Below are positions 8,624 to 16,957 of a stretch of DNA of 64,000 bases, piece after piece. Source of the stretch: Shimia marina (lineage in GTDB: Bacteria > Pseudomonadota > Alphaproteobacteria > Rhodobacterales > Rhodobacteraceae); assembly GCF_001458175.1 (NCBI RefSeq), contig NZ_CYPW01000027.1, forward strand, positions 190,390 to 254,389, read 5' to 3'. The position numbers and the translations under genes were made by a program. The notes under the pieces are model-generated. The model was not told the DNA's origin, ran no database searches, and saw nothing but the letters and a program-made list of their open reading frames with translations. Position 1 is the stretch's first letter; each line of letters begins with the position of its first letter.

Positions 8624-9961
8624 CTAGCTATCTTCTTGTGGCAGTACCAAATTTAGTACAATGGCGCAGAGTGCCGTCGGTGCCACCGCAGACGTCATGA
8701 GCGTTTTCACCACACCCGGCAGGTATTGCACGGCTGTTGGAACAAGATTGAGCCCGAGGCCAACTGCCAGAGAAACGGCAATAATTACCATGTTGCGACG
8801 GTTCATCTCGACTTCGGTCAGGACGTTCAAGCCTGCTGAGGCCACCATGCCAAACATCACGATGACCCCACCACCCAGAACAGGAAGTGGCATGGAGGCG
8901 ATGACAGCACCGATTTTTGGCATCAAGCCACATAGGATCAGCACAAGCCCTCCAATTGTCACCACATGGCGGCTCATAACGCCGGTCATACCAACAATCC
9001 CAACGTTTTGAGAGAAGGAGGTGTTGGGCAAACCGCCAAAAACACCAGCGATGGCAGTGCCAAGGCCATCGGCATAGGTTGCCCCCTGAATTTCTGCGTC
9101 GGTTGCATCACGCCCTGCGCCCGCTTTGGCTGTGGCGGAAGCATCGCCGACGGTTTCAATTGCTGAGACAACAGACACCAGCGTCACAGCAATGACGGCG
9201 CCAAAGCTGAATTCAAACCCGTATGGCAGTGGGGTGATGCCGGTAATCCATGAGGCTTTTCTGACGGCTGCAAAGCTGACCATCCCGAGGGCAAAGGCAA
9301 GCATGTAGCCGGCCAAAAGTCCCACAAGAATAGCGGCGCTGGAGAGGGCTCCCTTTGTGTAAAACTTGAGCACCAACGCCACCACGATCACAGTCAGAGC
9401 CACAGACCAGTGTTTCAGGGAGCCAAAACTCTCAGCTTCCATCTGGAAAGACGCTGCGCCACCTGCAGCATATTTGATTGCGACTGGGATCAGATAGAGA
9501 CCAATGGCCAAAATGACGAGGCCGGTCACCAGTGGTGGGAAAAGCCACCGCAATTTTCCAATGACAGATCCCAAAGCAAAATGGACAATCCCGCCGATGA
9601 TGCATGCGGTCAGTGCAACGCTCAGCCCCTGTGTCGCTGCGACGCCAGCCAACACGCCTACAAAGGCAAAGCTTGTCCCCTGCATGATCGGCAGGCGCGC
9701 ACCGATGGGGCCGATGCCTACTGTTTGGAAAAGAGTCGCAATGCCTGCAAAAAGCATTGCCATCTGGATCAAGTAGATTTGCTCAGGTCCGCCAAAGGCC
9801 AGCCCTGCGGCACCTGCTACGATGATTGATGGCGTCACATTGGAGGCAAACATTGCCAAGACATGCTGAAACCCGAGAGGGATCGCTTGCCCCAATGGGG
9901 GAGTGATGTTCGGGTCTGAATAGGTCCCTTTGATTAGTGTCGTTGTAGCTGTATCAGCCAT
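8624..9961 (-). CDS. NCS2-family xanthine/uracil permease
   Basis: A 445-residue inner-membrane purine or pyrimidine symporter of the nucleobase:cation symporter-2 family, with about 12 to 14 hydrophobic segments. It contains the family's QGTSFAF-type motif (IMQGTSFAFVGVLAG) and the downstream segment GLPNTSFSQNVGIVGMTGV with the conserved Asn and Gly residues. It sits 85 bases after allA in the same direction, with urate-degradation genes beyond. Xanthine or urate is therefore the most likely substrate (XanQ/UacT-like). The ATG follows CAGGAGAAGGAAA. Confidence 0.88.
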   Translation of the reverse strand: MADTATTTLIKGTYSDPNITPPLGQAIPLGFQHVLAMFASNVTPSIIVAGAAGLAFGGPEQIYLIQMAMLFAGIATLFQTVGIGPIGARLPIMQGTSFAFVGVLAGVAATQGLSVALTACIIGGIVHFALGSVIGKLRWLFPPLVTGLVILAIGLYLIPVAIKYAAGGAASFQMEAESFGSLKHWSVALTVIVVALVLKFYTKGALSSAAILVGLLAGYMLAFALGMVSFAAVRKASWITGITPLPYGFEFSFGAVIAVTLVSVVSAIETVGDASATAKAGAGRDATDAEIQGATYADGLGTAIAGVFGGLPNTSFSQNVGIVGMTGVMSRHVVTIGGLVLILCGLMPKIGAVIASMPLPVLGGGVIVMFGMVASAGLNVLTEVEMNRRNMVIIAVSLAVGLGLNLVPTAVQYLPGVVKTLMTSAVAPTALCAIVLNLVLPQEDS

Positions 9962-10020
9962 TTTCCTTCTCCTGTCGGTCGTTGCGCCCTGCTGTTTCTT
10001 TGAACAGCTTTATGGCTTTC

Positions 10021-10039
10021 GATCAGGGTTTCCCTGATC
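10021..10039. promoter_or_regulatory. Inverted repeat between allA and the permease
   Basis: GATCAGGG and CCCTGATC separated by TTT form a perfect 8-bp stem 8 bases after the allA stop. No T-run follows, so it is more likely a processing or partial termination signal than a full terminator. Confidence 0.35.
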
Positions 10040-10046
10040 TTAGCGT

Positions 10047-10535
10047 TTAATCCGACACGATTTCATAGGGCGTGTCGAACCAAAATTCTTCTAGGTTCGC
10101 GCTATCGCCTATACGGTCCACAACGGCAAAGAGGCGGGGCGCGGAGAGCGGCGTTAAAACGCCATGCCATGTATTTCTGTGAAAGTTGATGCCCTGTCCC
10201 GGTGCGGTAAGGAATGCTTGCGGCACTCCGGGTTGTCCGCCCAAATCTTCAGCAACAATGACCAGAAATGCATGTTCACTCATCGGTATGAAAGCTTGCG
10301 ACCCCTCCGGGTGCCGCTCAACCATGTCGAGTGTGTAAGGGAGGCTGCGTGGCGTCGCACTGAACAGGGAAATGCCGGCGCAACCTTCAGGGCCAAAATC
10401 CAGCTTTGCCAGATCGTGGTGGCGCCCGCACATGCCTTGGTTGATGATTTTATCCGCAGTGTCCTTCAATGCGATCACGTCTCCGAAGGGCGCGAACAGC
10501 TCTTTGGTCAGAGTACGAACCTGGATTTGCGTCAT
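10047..10535 (-). CDS. allA: Ureidoglycolate lyase
   Basis: A 162-residue cytoplasmic enzyme of the AllA family, which splits ureidoglycolate into glyoxylate and urea at the end of the allantoin pathway. Recognisable family segments are FAPFGDVI near the N-terminus, the middle FIPMSEHAFLVIVA, and the FHRNTWHGVLTPL region with the conserved His. Length agrees with E. coli AllA (160). The start beginning MTQIQVRT was chosen because it overlaps the puuE-uraD stop by ATGA, implying translational coupling; an upstream in-frame ATG would run into that gene. Confidence 0.88.
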   Translation of the reverse strand: MTQIQVRTLTKELFAPFGDVIALKDTADKIINQGMCGRHHDLAKLDFGPEGCAGISLFSATPRSLPYTLDMVERHPEGSQAFIPMSEHAFLVIVAEDLGGQPGVPQAFLTAPGQGINFHRNTWHGVLTPLSAPRLFAVVDRIGDSANLEEFWFDTPYEIVSD

Positions 10536-11947
10536 GGCAGAACGTCCAGCAGACGGAATTCCGCGATGCGTTCTACCTGACGGCACGCTTCGTCAAACTC
10601 CGCCTCGCTGTCATTGGCGATACGTGTTTCAAAAGCCGCCATGATAGAGGCTTTGGTGTGATCCCGTACTGCGATGATAAATGGGAAACCATGTTTTGCG
10701 ACATAATCGGAGTTGAGTGTGGTGAATTTTTCGCGTTCTGCATCCGTCAACATGTCCAGGCCCGCGCTCGCCTGTTCTGATGTGCTTTCAGTGGTTAAGC
10801 GCCCGGCTGCGGCCAGTTTTCCGGCCAAATCGGGGTGCGCCAGCAAAACGCCTAGGCGTTCTTCTTCACTGGCTGAGCGGAACATGCGGCAAAGCGCATT
10901 GTGAACACCTGCGGCACAATCATGGGCGGGGCCGAGTTCCAACTCAAACGCCCGCTCTGCAATCCATGGAGAGTGTTCGAAGATACCGCCAAAACGCTCG
11001 ATAAACCGGGCTTTGTCCATTTGGCTTGGGCGCTCCATACGGGCAGCGGGGTGCGTTGTTTGCCAATGTTTGGCAATCTCCAGCCGTCGTGGCGTCCAGA
11101 CGCTGTCAAAGCCTTGAATGTAGGAAATGAACTGTTTCAAAGCCGCGAGTTTTCCCGGGCGCCCCACAAGACGGCAATGCAACCCAATGGACATCATCTT
11201 GGGCGCGCCGTCTTCGCCTTCGGCATAGAGCACGTCAAAGGCATCCTTAAGGTAGGTGTAGAAATCCTGCCCGGTGACCCAGCCGGGGGCGGTGGCAAAG
11301 CGCATATCATTGGCTTCAAGCGTGTAGGGGATAATCAGTTGATCCCGATCCTCAACTTCCAGCCAATAAGGCAGATCGTCATCATAGGTGTCAGAAATAT
11401 AGTCAAAGCCACCTTCTTCTGCGACCAGACGCACGGTGTTTTCAGAGCATCTGCCCGTATACCAGCCTCTTGGGCGTTCACCGACCACTTCGGTATGTAA
11501 TCGCACAGCTTCTGCGATGGCGGCGCGTTCTTCGGCTTCGGGCATGTCTTTGTGTTCGACCCATTTGAGGCCGTGGCTGGCGATTTCCCAATCCGCGGCT
11601 TTCATGGCCGCGACTTGTTCGGGATTGCGGGCCAAGGCCTGTGCCACGCCATAGATCGTGACGGGAATATCGGCGCCAGAGAACAGTCGATGCAAGCGCC
11701 AGAAGCCCGCACGCGCGCCATATTCATAGATCGATTCCATATTCCAGTGGCGTTGTCCGGGCCATTGTGCCGCGCCGGGAATGTCTGACAGAAACGCTTC
11801 TGAGGCGGCGTCACCGTGCAGCACACAGTTTTCTGCACCTTCCTCATAGTTGAGCACAAATTGAACGGCGATTTTCGCACCATTTGGCCAGGCGGCATGC
11901 GGTGCATTGGGGCCGTAGCCCCGCATGTTGCGGACGTAACGTGTCAC
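10532..11947 (-). CDS. puuE: Bifunctional allantoinase PuuE / OHCU decarboxylase UraD
   Basis: A 471-residue fusion. Residues 1 to about 300 are a polysaccharide-deacetylase-like allantoinase (PuuE type, not metal-amidohydrolase type) with NYEEGAENCVLHGD, WEIASHGLKW and WYTGRCSENT segments. It opens allantoin to allantoate. Residues about 306-471 form a 2-oxo-4-hydroxy-4-carboxy-5-ureidoimidazoline decarboxylase, with FEHSPWIAERA, HPDLAGKLA and TSEQASAGLD. It makes S-allantoin. The fusion therefore joins two consecutive steps. It is the first gene of an operon with allA and the permease, transcribed away from the divergent uraH. Confidence 0.92.
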   Translation of the reverse strand: MTRYVRNMRGYGPNAPHAAWPNGAKIAVQFVLNYEEGAENCVLHGDAASEAFLSDIPGAAQWPGQRHWNMESIYEYGARAGFWRLHRLFSGADIPVTIYGVAQALARNPEQVAAMKAADWEIASHGLKWVEHKDMPEAEERAAIAEAVRLHTEVVGERPRGWYTGRCSENTVRLVAEEGGFDYISDTYDDDLPYWLEVEDRDQLIIPYTLEANDMRFATAPGWVTGQDFYTYLKDAFDVLYAEGEDGAPKMMSIGLHCRLVGRPGKLAALKQFISYIQGFDSVWTPRRLEIAKHWQTTHPAARMERPSQMDKARFIERFGGIFEHSPWIAERAFELELGPAHDCAAGVHNALCRMFRSASEEERLGVLLAHPDLAGKLAAAGRLTTESTSEQASAGLDMLTDAEREKFTTLNSDYVAKHGFPFIIAVRDHTKASIMAAFETRIANDSEAEFDEACRQVERIAEFRLLDVLP

Positions 11948-12100
11948 GTGGATGGCTCCCTCGGAATTCTGTCATTATGTTCTATCTAAAGAAAATACGT
12001 AGGACTTTCTTTTTATTCATGAAAGAGTTGTTGGCACTGTGGCTCTGCTCAAACGGTATGCAGGCGCGTTAGAAAAAGACAAAATATGGAAGGACGCAAC

Positions 12101-12457
12101 ATGGCCGGATATTTGACAACCCATGTCTTGGACACCGCGCGAGGATTGCCCGCAGAGGGCATTCGTATTGAGCTTTATCGACTCACGGAAAACGCCCGCG
12201 ACAAAATTGCCGAGACGGTCACCAACGACGATGGCCGAACTGATGCGCCGATTTTGCCCAAAGACGATTTTAAAACAGGATCTTATGAGTTGGTCTTCTA
12301 TTGCGGTGACTACCTGCGCTCGACAGGGCAAGCAGGAGCTGCGCCTCTGTTTCTGGATGAGGTCCCCATCCGGTTCGGAATGGCGGATGCCGAGGCGCAT
12401 TACCATGTTCCACTCTTGCTGTCGCCTTACGGGTATTCCACCTACCGAGGGAGTTAA
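12101..12457 (+). CDS. uraH: 5-Hydroxyisourate hydrolase
   Basis: A 118-residue transthyretin-like enzyme that hydrolyses 5-hydroxyisourate to OHCU, the step after urate oxidation. It shows the N-terminal [13 protein letters not shown] signature and ends with the diagnostic YSTYRGS tetramer motif. The ATG at 12101 was chosen because it follows GAAGGA at the right spacing; an earlier in-frame ATG has no ribosome-binding site. It is divergent from puuE-uraD. Its TAA overlaps the convergent LysR stop on the shared TTAA. Confidence 0.93.
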   Translation: MAGYLTTHVLDTARGLPAEGIRIELYRLTENARDKIAETVTNDDGRTDAPILPKDDFKTGSYELVFYCGDYLRSTGQAGAAPLFLDEVPIRFGMADAEAHYHVPLLLSPYGYSTYRGS

Positions 12458-13380
12458 GTGTCTTTGTCAGGTTGGCTGGCAAGCAGAGCTGCTTGAACGC
12501 GTGGGGCCATAAAGTCGATCAGGAGCCGTGTTTTCGGGTCCTGATGGCGTCGATGTGTATAGAGCAGCGCCATCTGGATGGGGATGGGCGGCGTTTCTTG
12601 AAGTACTGGCACCAAGGCGCCGGAAGAGAGGTGTTCGGCAATTTCAAAGGCCGGTTTGAGCGTGATCCCATATCCATCCAGCGCCCAATTTGTCAGCACA
12701 TCGCCATCATCTGACTCAAATGGACCTTTGACGGCAAATCTTTGAAGGCCGTCCTCGGTCTGAAGCGGCCATTGGAACTCTGGCGCGCCGGGGTAGCGCA
12801 GATTTAGACAGTCATGCGTACCATTGGTGAGCTCATGGGCTGAGGCTGGTAGGCCGCGTCGCTTTATGTAGTCAGGGGCGGCGCAGAGTAGGCGCGGACA
12901 GTCAGCAATCTTCTTGATGCGCAAAGTGCTGTCTTCTGGCACGCCAAGGAAAAACGCGACATCCAGACCTTCGGCCGTCAGATCCAGTTTGCGGTCTGAG
13001 AGACGTAGTCGAAGGTCTATCAGAGGGAATTCCTTTTTAAATTCAGGTATAAGCGGCGCAATCAGTCGTCGCCCCACGCCCAGCGGAGCTGCGATATGCA
13101 AAAGGCCTCGTGGGCTTTGTGTGATGGAGTTGACGGCGGCTTCCGCTTCATCAATCGCCGCCAAGATCTTGCAGGCTCCCTCGTAAAATGTATTGCCCTG
13201 TTCTGTGGGATTGAGCTGCCGCGTTGTGCGATGAAACAGTCGAACACTCAGATAATCCTCAAGCTGCGAAATACGTGAGGAGGCAACCGCAGCTGAAATG
13301 CGTTGATCTCGGGCGGCCGCAGACATGCTGCCCAGTTCGTAAACGCGCACAAATGTGCGGATATTGTCGATGTAGGACAT
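12454..13380 (-). CDS. LysR-family transcriptional regulator
   Basis: A 308-residue LysR-type regulator. The winged helix-turn-helix is at residues 1-60 ([34 protein letters not shown]), and the effector-binding domain covers about 88-295. It lies divergent to puuD and converges on uraH, so it is the likely urate- or purine-responsive regulator of the cluster. The 114-bp space shared with puuD contains an inverted repeat at 13399-13417 suitable as its operator. Effector and sign of regulation are inferred from context only. Confidence 0.88.
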   Translation of the reverse strand: MSYIDNIRTFVRVYELGSMSAAARDQRISAAVASSRISQLEDYLSVRLFHRTTRQLNPTEQGNTFYEGACKILAAIDEAEAAVNSITQSPRGLLHIAAPLGVGRRLIAPLIPEFKKEFPLIDLRLRLSDRKLDLTAEGLDVAFFLGVPEDSTLRIKKIADCPRLLCAAPDYIKRRGLPASAHELTNGTHDCLNLRYPGAPEFQWPLQTEDGLQRFAVKGPFESDDGDVLTNWALDGYGITLKPAFEIAEHLSSGALVPVLQETPPIPIQMALLYTHRRHQDPKTRLLIDFMAPRVQAALLASQPDKDT

Positions 13381-13398
13381 GGTTTTGTCTTTAGCTAT

Positions 13399-13417
13399 CT
13401 TCAGGATATTCTTGAAG
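13399..13417. promoter_or_regulatory. Inverted repeat between lysR and puuD
   Basis: CTTCA and TGAAG separated by 9 bases, placed 19 bases upstream of the lysR start and 78 bases before puuD. This is the position expected for an autoregulatory LysR binding site. Confidence 0.4.
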
Positions 13418-13494
13418 CTGTTCGGAGTTTTTCACGATAGAGAAGAAAACCGAGGGACGCTAGCGTGCGGCAGCAACTAAAATGAGAGATAGCT

Positions 13495-14727
13495 ATGAAT
13501 GAATTTGCAATCATGTGGGATTGGATGGCCTTTGCGGTGCGTTGGCTGCATGTGATTACGGCAATCGCATGGATTGGGTCTTCATTCTATTTCATTGCCT
13601 TGGATCTCGGTCTGCGCAAAGCCCCGAACCTGCCAGTTGGGGCGCATGGCGAGGAGTGGCAGGTGCATGGAGGTGGGTTCTACCACATCCGCAAATTTCT
13701 TGTGGCACCGGAAGCGATGCCTGAGCATCTGACGTGGTTCAAATGGGAAAGCTACTCGACGTGGCTCAGCGGAGCTGCGCTGTTGATGATCGTCTATTGG
13801 GCGGGCGGAGAGCTTTATCTGATTGATCAGAACAAGGCGGAGTTGGCGCTTTGGCAAGGGATCTTCATTTCGGCGCTTTCCCTAAGCATTGGCTGGCTTG
13901 TCTATGATTTTCTTTGTAAATCTCCCCTAGGCGAGTACCCGACCATCTTGATGGTTTTGCTGTTCGGGCTGCTGGTAGCAATGGGCTGGGGCTACAATCA
14001 AATTTTCACCGGACGCGCCATGATGCTGCACCTTGGCGCATTCACCGCAACCATTATGACCGCAAATGTGTTTTTCATTATTATGCCGAACCAGCGCATT
14101 GTGGTGAAAGACTTGCAGGAAGGGCGCACACCTGATCCCAAGTATGGCAAGATCGCGAAGTTGCGTTCCACCCATAACAACTATCTGACCCTGCCTGTGG
14201 TTTTCCTAATGTTGTCAAACCACTATCCTTTGGCTTTTGCCACCGAATACAATTGGCTCATTGCGGCACTGGTGTTTCTGATGGGCGTCACCATCAGGCA
14301 TTTTTTCAACACGATGCATGCACATAACAAACCTCCGTATTGGACATGGTTGGTGACGGCGATCCTGTTTATCCTCATTATGTGGCTGTCGACTGCGCCG
14401 CTGTCCCAAAGTGATCTTGAGGACGAAGAAGCGCGTGCCATGACCGCATCTGAGCAGATGTTTGCAGAGGCGGAAGGGTTTGAAAATGTGACAGATATTG
14501 TCCTGGGCAGGTGCTCCATGTGCCATGCGCGCGAGCCTGGCTATGACGGTATCCATCGTGCACCGAAGAATGTTCTGCTTGAAACCCCGACCGAGATCGC
14601 CGCTGCGGCCCGCGCGATTTATTTGCACTCTGGCGTGAGCGAGGCGATGCCCCCTGCAAATGTCAGTTGGATGGAGCCAGAAGAACGGCGTGCCATTGTG
14701 GCTTGGTTCAGGGACGCGAGCAGCTGA
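13495..14727 (+). CDS. puuD: Membrane urate hydroxylase PuuD with cytochrome c domain
   Basis: A 410-residue urate oxidase of the membrane type: about eight transmembrane helices followed by a c-type cytochrome domain. The N-terminal RWLHVITAIAWIGSSFYFIALD is typical of the family, with buried His residues that probably bind cofactor. The haem site CSMCH is at residues 340-344 and a MPP-type axial Met motif (EAMPPANVSW) lies near the end. It oxidises urate to 5-hydroxyisourate and passes electrons to the respiratory chain rather than making H2O2. The LysR gene is divergent. The name is not related to the putrescine enzyme also called PuuD. Confidence 0.92.
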   Translation: MNEFAIMWDWMAFAVRWLHVITAIAWIGSSFYFIALDLGLRKAPNLPVGAHGEEWQVHGGGFYHIRKFLVAPEAMPEHLTWFKWESYSTWLSGAALLMIVYWAGGELYLIDQNKAELALWQGIFISALSLSIGWLVYDFLCKSPLGEYPTILMVLLFGLLVAMGWGYNQIFTGRAMMLHLGAFTATIMTANVFFIIMPNQRIVVKDLQEGRTPDPKYGKIAKLRSTHNNYLTLPVVFLMLSNHYPLAFATEYNWLIAALVFLMGVTIRHFFNTMHAHNKPPYWTWLVTAILFILIMWLSTAPLSQSDLEDEEARAMTASEQMFAEAEGFENVTDIVLGRCSMCHAREPGYDGIHRAPKNVLLETPTEIAAAARAIYLHSGVSEAMPPANVSWMEPEERRAIVAWFRDASS

Positions 14728-14794
14728 TTGGGCTGCCTTGCCATTTCTACAGAAGGTTGCTCTTGTGCCTTTGAGAAAATCAAGGGACTGCAGA

Positions 14795-15448
14795 ATGCTG
14801 AAGATGGTTGTTTTTGATCTGGATGGCACATTGGTGGACAGTGCCGCAGACATACAGGTCTCCGTCAATCAGATGCTTAAGGAAGAGGCTTTGCCACCTC
14901 TGGATCTTCCTACGGTAATTTCTTTTGTTGGTAACGGTTTACCTGCGCTAGTGGAGCGTGTGATTGCCCATTTTAGTCTTAAAGAGAGTGATCTTCAGCG
15001 TTTAACGCGGCGTGTTTTGGAGATTTACAGCACTTCTGATTACACGCACACGACGGTCTATGATGGCGTCGTTGCAAGCTTGCAGGATCTGAAAAACCGC
15101 GGGATTGCGCTCGCTGTTTGTACCAACAAACCAGAAGTTCCAGCGCGCCACGTGCTTCAAGCGACTGGATTGGAAAGATTTTTTGATACTGTGGTCGGGG
15201 GCGATACGCTCCCCGTAAGAAAACCCGATCCATTGCCTCTCACAACTGTTGTGGGGGAAGTTGCCATGGCGGATGTCCTTTATGTTGGGGATAGTGAAGT
15301 TGACGCGCAAACCGCAGTCAGTGCAGGTGCGAAGTTTGCTTTGTTTACCGAAGGTTACAGAAAGTCCGCTGTATCAGAAATTCCACACGATTTTGCGTTT
15401 TCGAACTGGCGCGATTTTTGCAAAGTGGCAGGCAGTTCACTTTGTTAA
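14795..15448 (+). CDS. gph: HAD-family phosphatase, phosphoglycolate phosphatase type
   Basis: A 217-residue HAD hydrolase. Motif I is FDLDGTLVDSA with the nucleophile Asp, motif II is CTNKPE, and a Lys in RKPDP and motif III GDSEVD follow. The cap domain falls between residues about 20 and 90. Phosphoglycolate phosphatase removes 2-phosphoglycolate; the family is promiscuous. The start at 14795 follows AAGGGA at 7 bases; the longer frame overlaps puuD and lacks support. It begins 68 bases after puuD and could share its transcript. Confidence 0.82.
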   Translation: MLKMVVFDLDGTLVDSAADIQVSVNQMLKEEALPPLDLPTVISFVGNGLPALVERVIAHFSLKESDLQRLTRRVLEIYSTSDYTHTTVYDGVVASLQDLKNRGIALAVCTNKPEVPARHVLQATGLERFFDTVVGGDTLPVRKPDPLPLTTVVGEVAMADVLYVGDSEVDAQTAVSAGAKFALFTEGYRKSAVSEIPHDFAFSNWRDFCKVAGSSLC

Positions 15449-15555
15449 CTCGTCTGTTTGCGAGGCAATTGATGCGTTTTGGAACTGTTACTTGCCCTGC
15501 TCAAACTATGCTTCTAGGCTGATTTTGAAGGAATAATTTTGAGGGGGAACTCAAA

Positions 15556-16134
15556 GTGAAGTCACTTTTGGGCAAGATCTTGGCGGCTGCTGCATTGTTT
15601 GTTGGCACAACAGCTTCTGCGGAGATCATTAATCTGACACCAGCCGATCCACAGCCGACAGGGCTTAAGCAAGGTCTGTCCGTGGTCTATGCGGTCAATG
15701 ATCGGAAAGTGCGTACTCTGGGGCCAGCAAAGCGCCGCATTGAGCGCTTTGGCGAGCCCGGTAAGCCTTTGGCTGGGTTGAATTATCCGGATAAAGGGAA
15801 AGATGCGGAAGTTCTCACCTCAGGGCGGTCTATATTGGTGTCTGCTATGGTGAATGGCTACATCAAATTTCCGGCTGCGGGCACCTATGGTGTCGAGTTC
15901 TATACAAATGACGGTGCCCAGATCTGGATCAGCGGGCAAACCGTTGGAAAGCTGGATAAAGTTACCGCTTGTGCAAGCGCAGGTCGACCTCAGGTAAACG
16001 TGCCGAAAGCGGGGTGGTATGACATTCAGGTGTTGTATTTCCAGAAGGAAGGTACGGCCTGTTTTGAAAGCGAATGGACACCACCGGGTGGTAAGCGTCA
16101 GCTGATCCCGGACAGTGCATTCGGGTATAAATGA
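15556..16134 (+). CDS. Secreted PA14-like domain protein
   Basis: A 192-residue exported protein. Residues 1-22 are a Sec signal peptide ending TASAEI. The rest resembles a PA14-like carbohydrate-binding beta-barrel: YIKFPAAGTYGVEFYTNDGAQIWISGQTV and GWYDIQVLYFQKEGTACFESEW show the usual pattern of a ligand-binding strand followed by a Trp-rich strand. Two Cys could form a disulfide in the periplasm. The GTG start at 15556 is chosen because GAGGGGG precedes it. It is monocistronic with its own terminator. PA14 assignment is from pattern, not search. Confidence 0.7.
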   Translation: MKSLLGKILAAAALFVGTTASAEIINLTPADPQPTGLKQGLSVVYAVNDRKVRTLGPAKRRIERFGEPGKPLAGLNYPDKGKDAEVLTSGRSILVSAMVNGYIKFPAAGTYGVEFYTNDGAQIWISGQTVGKLDKVTACASAGRPQVNVPKAGWYDIQVLYFQKEGTACFESEWTPPGGKRQLIPDSAFGYK

Positions 16135-16160
16135 AAAGGGGGGCAATGGCCCCCTTTTTT
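16135..16160 (+). terminator. Rho-independent terminator after the PA14-like gene
   Basis: AAAAGGGGG and CCCCC stem with a short loop, followed by six T, starting directly after the TGA. Confidence 0.88.
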
Positions 16161-16167
16161 ACGCGCT

Positions 16168-16222
16168 GTTTATCGTCTGTATCGCGTCAGTATTGCATCG
16201 GTATCACGTTTGTTTTTGTCGG
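16168..16222 (+). repeat. 11-bp iterated repeat array 2
   Basis: Five consecutive units: GTTTATCGTCT, GTATCGCGTCA, GTATTGCATCG, GTATCACGTTT and GTTTTTGTCGG, followed by a GTGAAAAGACC-like tail. It starts 8 bases after the terminator of the PA14-like gene and ends 18 bases before the stop of the convergent metalloprotease gene. Confidence 0.7.
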
Positions 16223-16239
16223 TGAAAAGACCGACAACA

Positions 16240-16914
16240 CTAACGGCAGATCCCCTCGATCTTCACGCCATCCCACGGCAGGGTGACGGCCTGAACCTGA
16301 GGCAAGTCGTCCACGGGGAAATGGTCGTCAAGCAAGTTGCGCAGGCGGTTTGTGCGGGGCGCTTCGGGATCAAGCAATGCGCAGCAGAGGTACTCTTCGA
16401 CAACCGCTGCCTGCTGTTCATAGCCGTAGTCCAAAAACGTTTCGGCGGATGACTCCTCGAATTGGTAAGGGTCGACGCCGCGCTTGTGTTCCTGAGCTGC
16501 CTGCCATGGAGTATATCCCGTGACGTCCCGGTGTTGCCATTGCCAGACGTGTGTCATCTCATGAGCAAAGAACAATGCGGCGCTCATATGAAGCTTTTCC
16601 GGATACTCTGGCAGATAATCGGGCAGGGACCAGCCTTCTGAGGTGAAGAGCTTGTTGAAAAGCACAACACCTGCGGCGGAGGCCGTGATGGTTTTTTCTT
16701 TGGGCTCCGGGTTGATCCGCTCCCGACAGGCCAGACGTGGGCGTTTCTGATAGGTGAAAGTGGCGACGCCAAGCGGCGCGTTTTGACTGATGCGGATCGG
16801 AGTCGTATTCAGCGTCTCGCCTTGGACATCGGCGATGAAGGCTTTCTCACCTTCCGTGAGACTGCGGCCGCAGGAGATCAGAGCGAGTGAGAGAACAAAG
16901 GGCCAGATGCGCAT
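16240..16914 (-). CDS. Putative zinc-metallopeptidase-like lipoprotein
   Basis: A 224-residue protein with a lipoprotein signal (ALISC, lipidated Cys15). The zinc motif HEMTHVWQWQ has His118, Glu119 and His122, and a downstream ESSAETFLDYGYEQQAA may give the third ligand. The HExxH followed by VWQ resembles the DUF4157 (eCIS core) group, often annotated as vgr-related in roseobacters. It is probably anchored in the outer membrane, facing the periplasm. There is no contractile-injection gene nearby, so that link is not supported. Whether it is an active protease is unknown. Confidence 0.6.
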   Translation of the reverse strand: MRIWPFVLSLALISCGRSLTEGEKAFIADVQGETLNTTPIRISQNAPLGVATFTYQKRPRLACRERINPEPKEKTITASAAGVVLFNKLFTSEGWSLPDYLPEYPEKLHMSAALFFAHEMTHVWQWQHRDVTGYTPWQAAQEHKRGVDPYQFEESSAETFLDYGYEQQAAVVEEYLCCALLDPEAPRTNRLRNLLDDHFPVDDLPQVQAVTLPWDGVKIEGICR

Positions 16915-16957
16915 GTCACGACGTTAGCAGCCCCTTTTTCGTGAACAAGGTGAGAAA

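Noticed and set aside
10047-10586. Longer start for the ureidoglycolate lyase gene
   Set aside because: The extra 17 residues have no homology pattern and the downstream ATG has the ATGA overlap with puuE-uraD.
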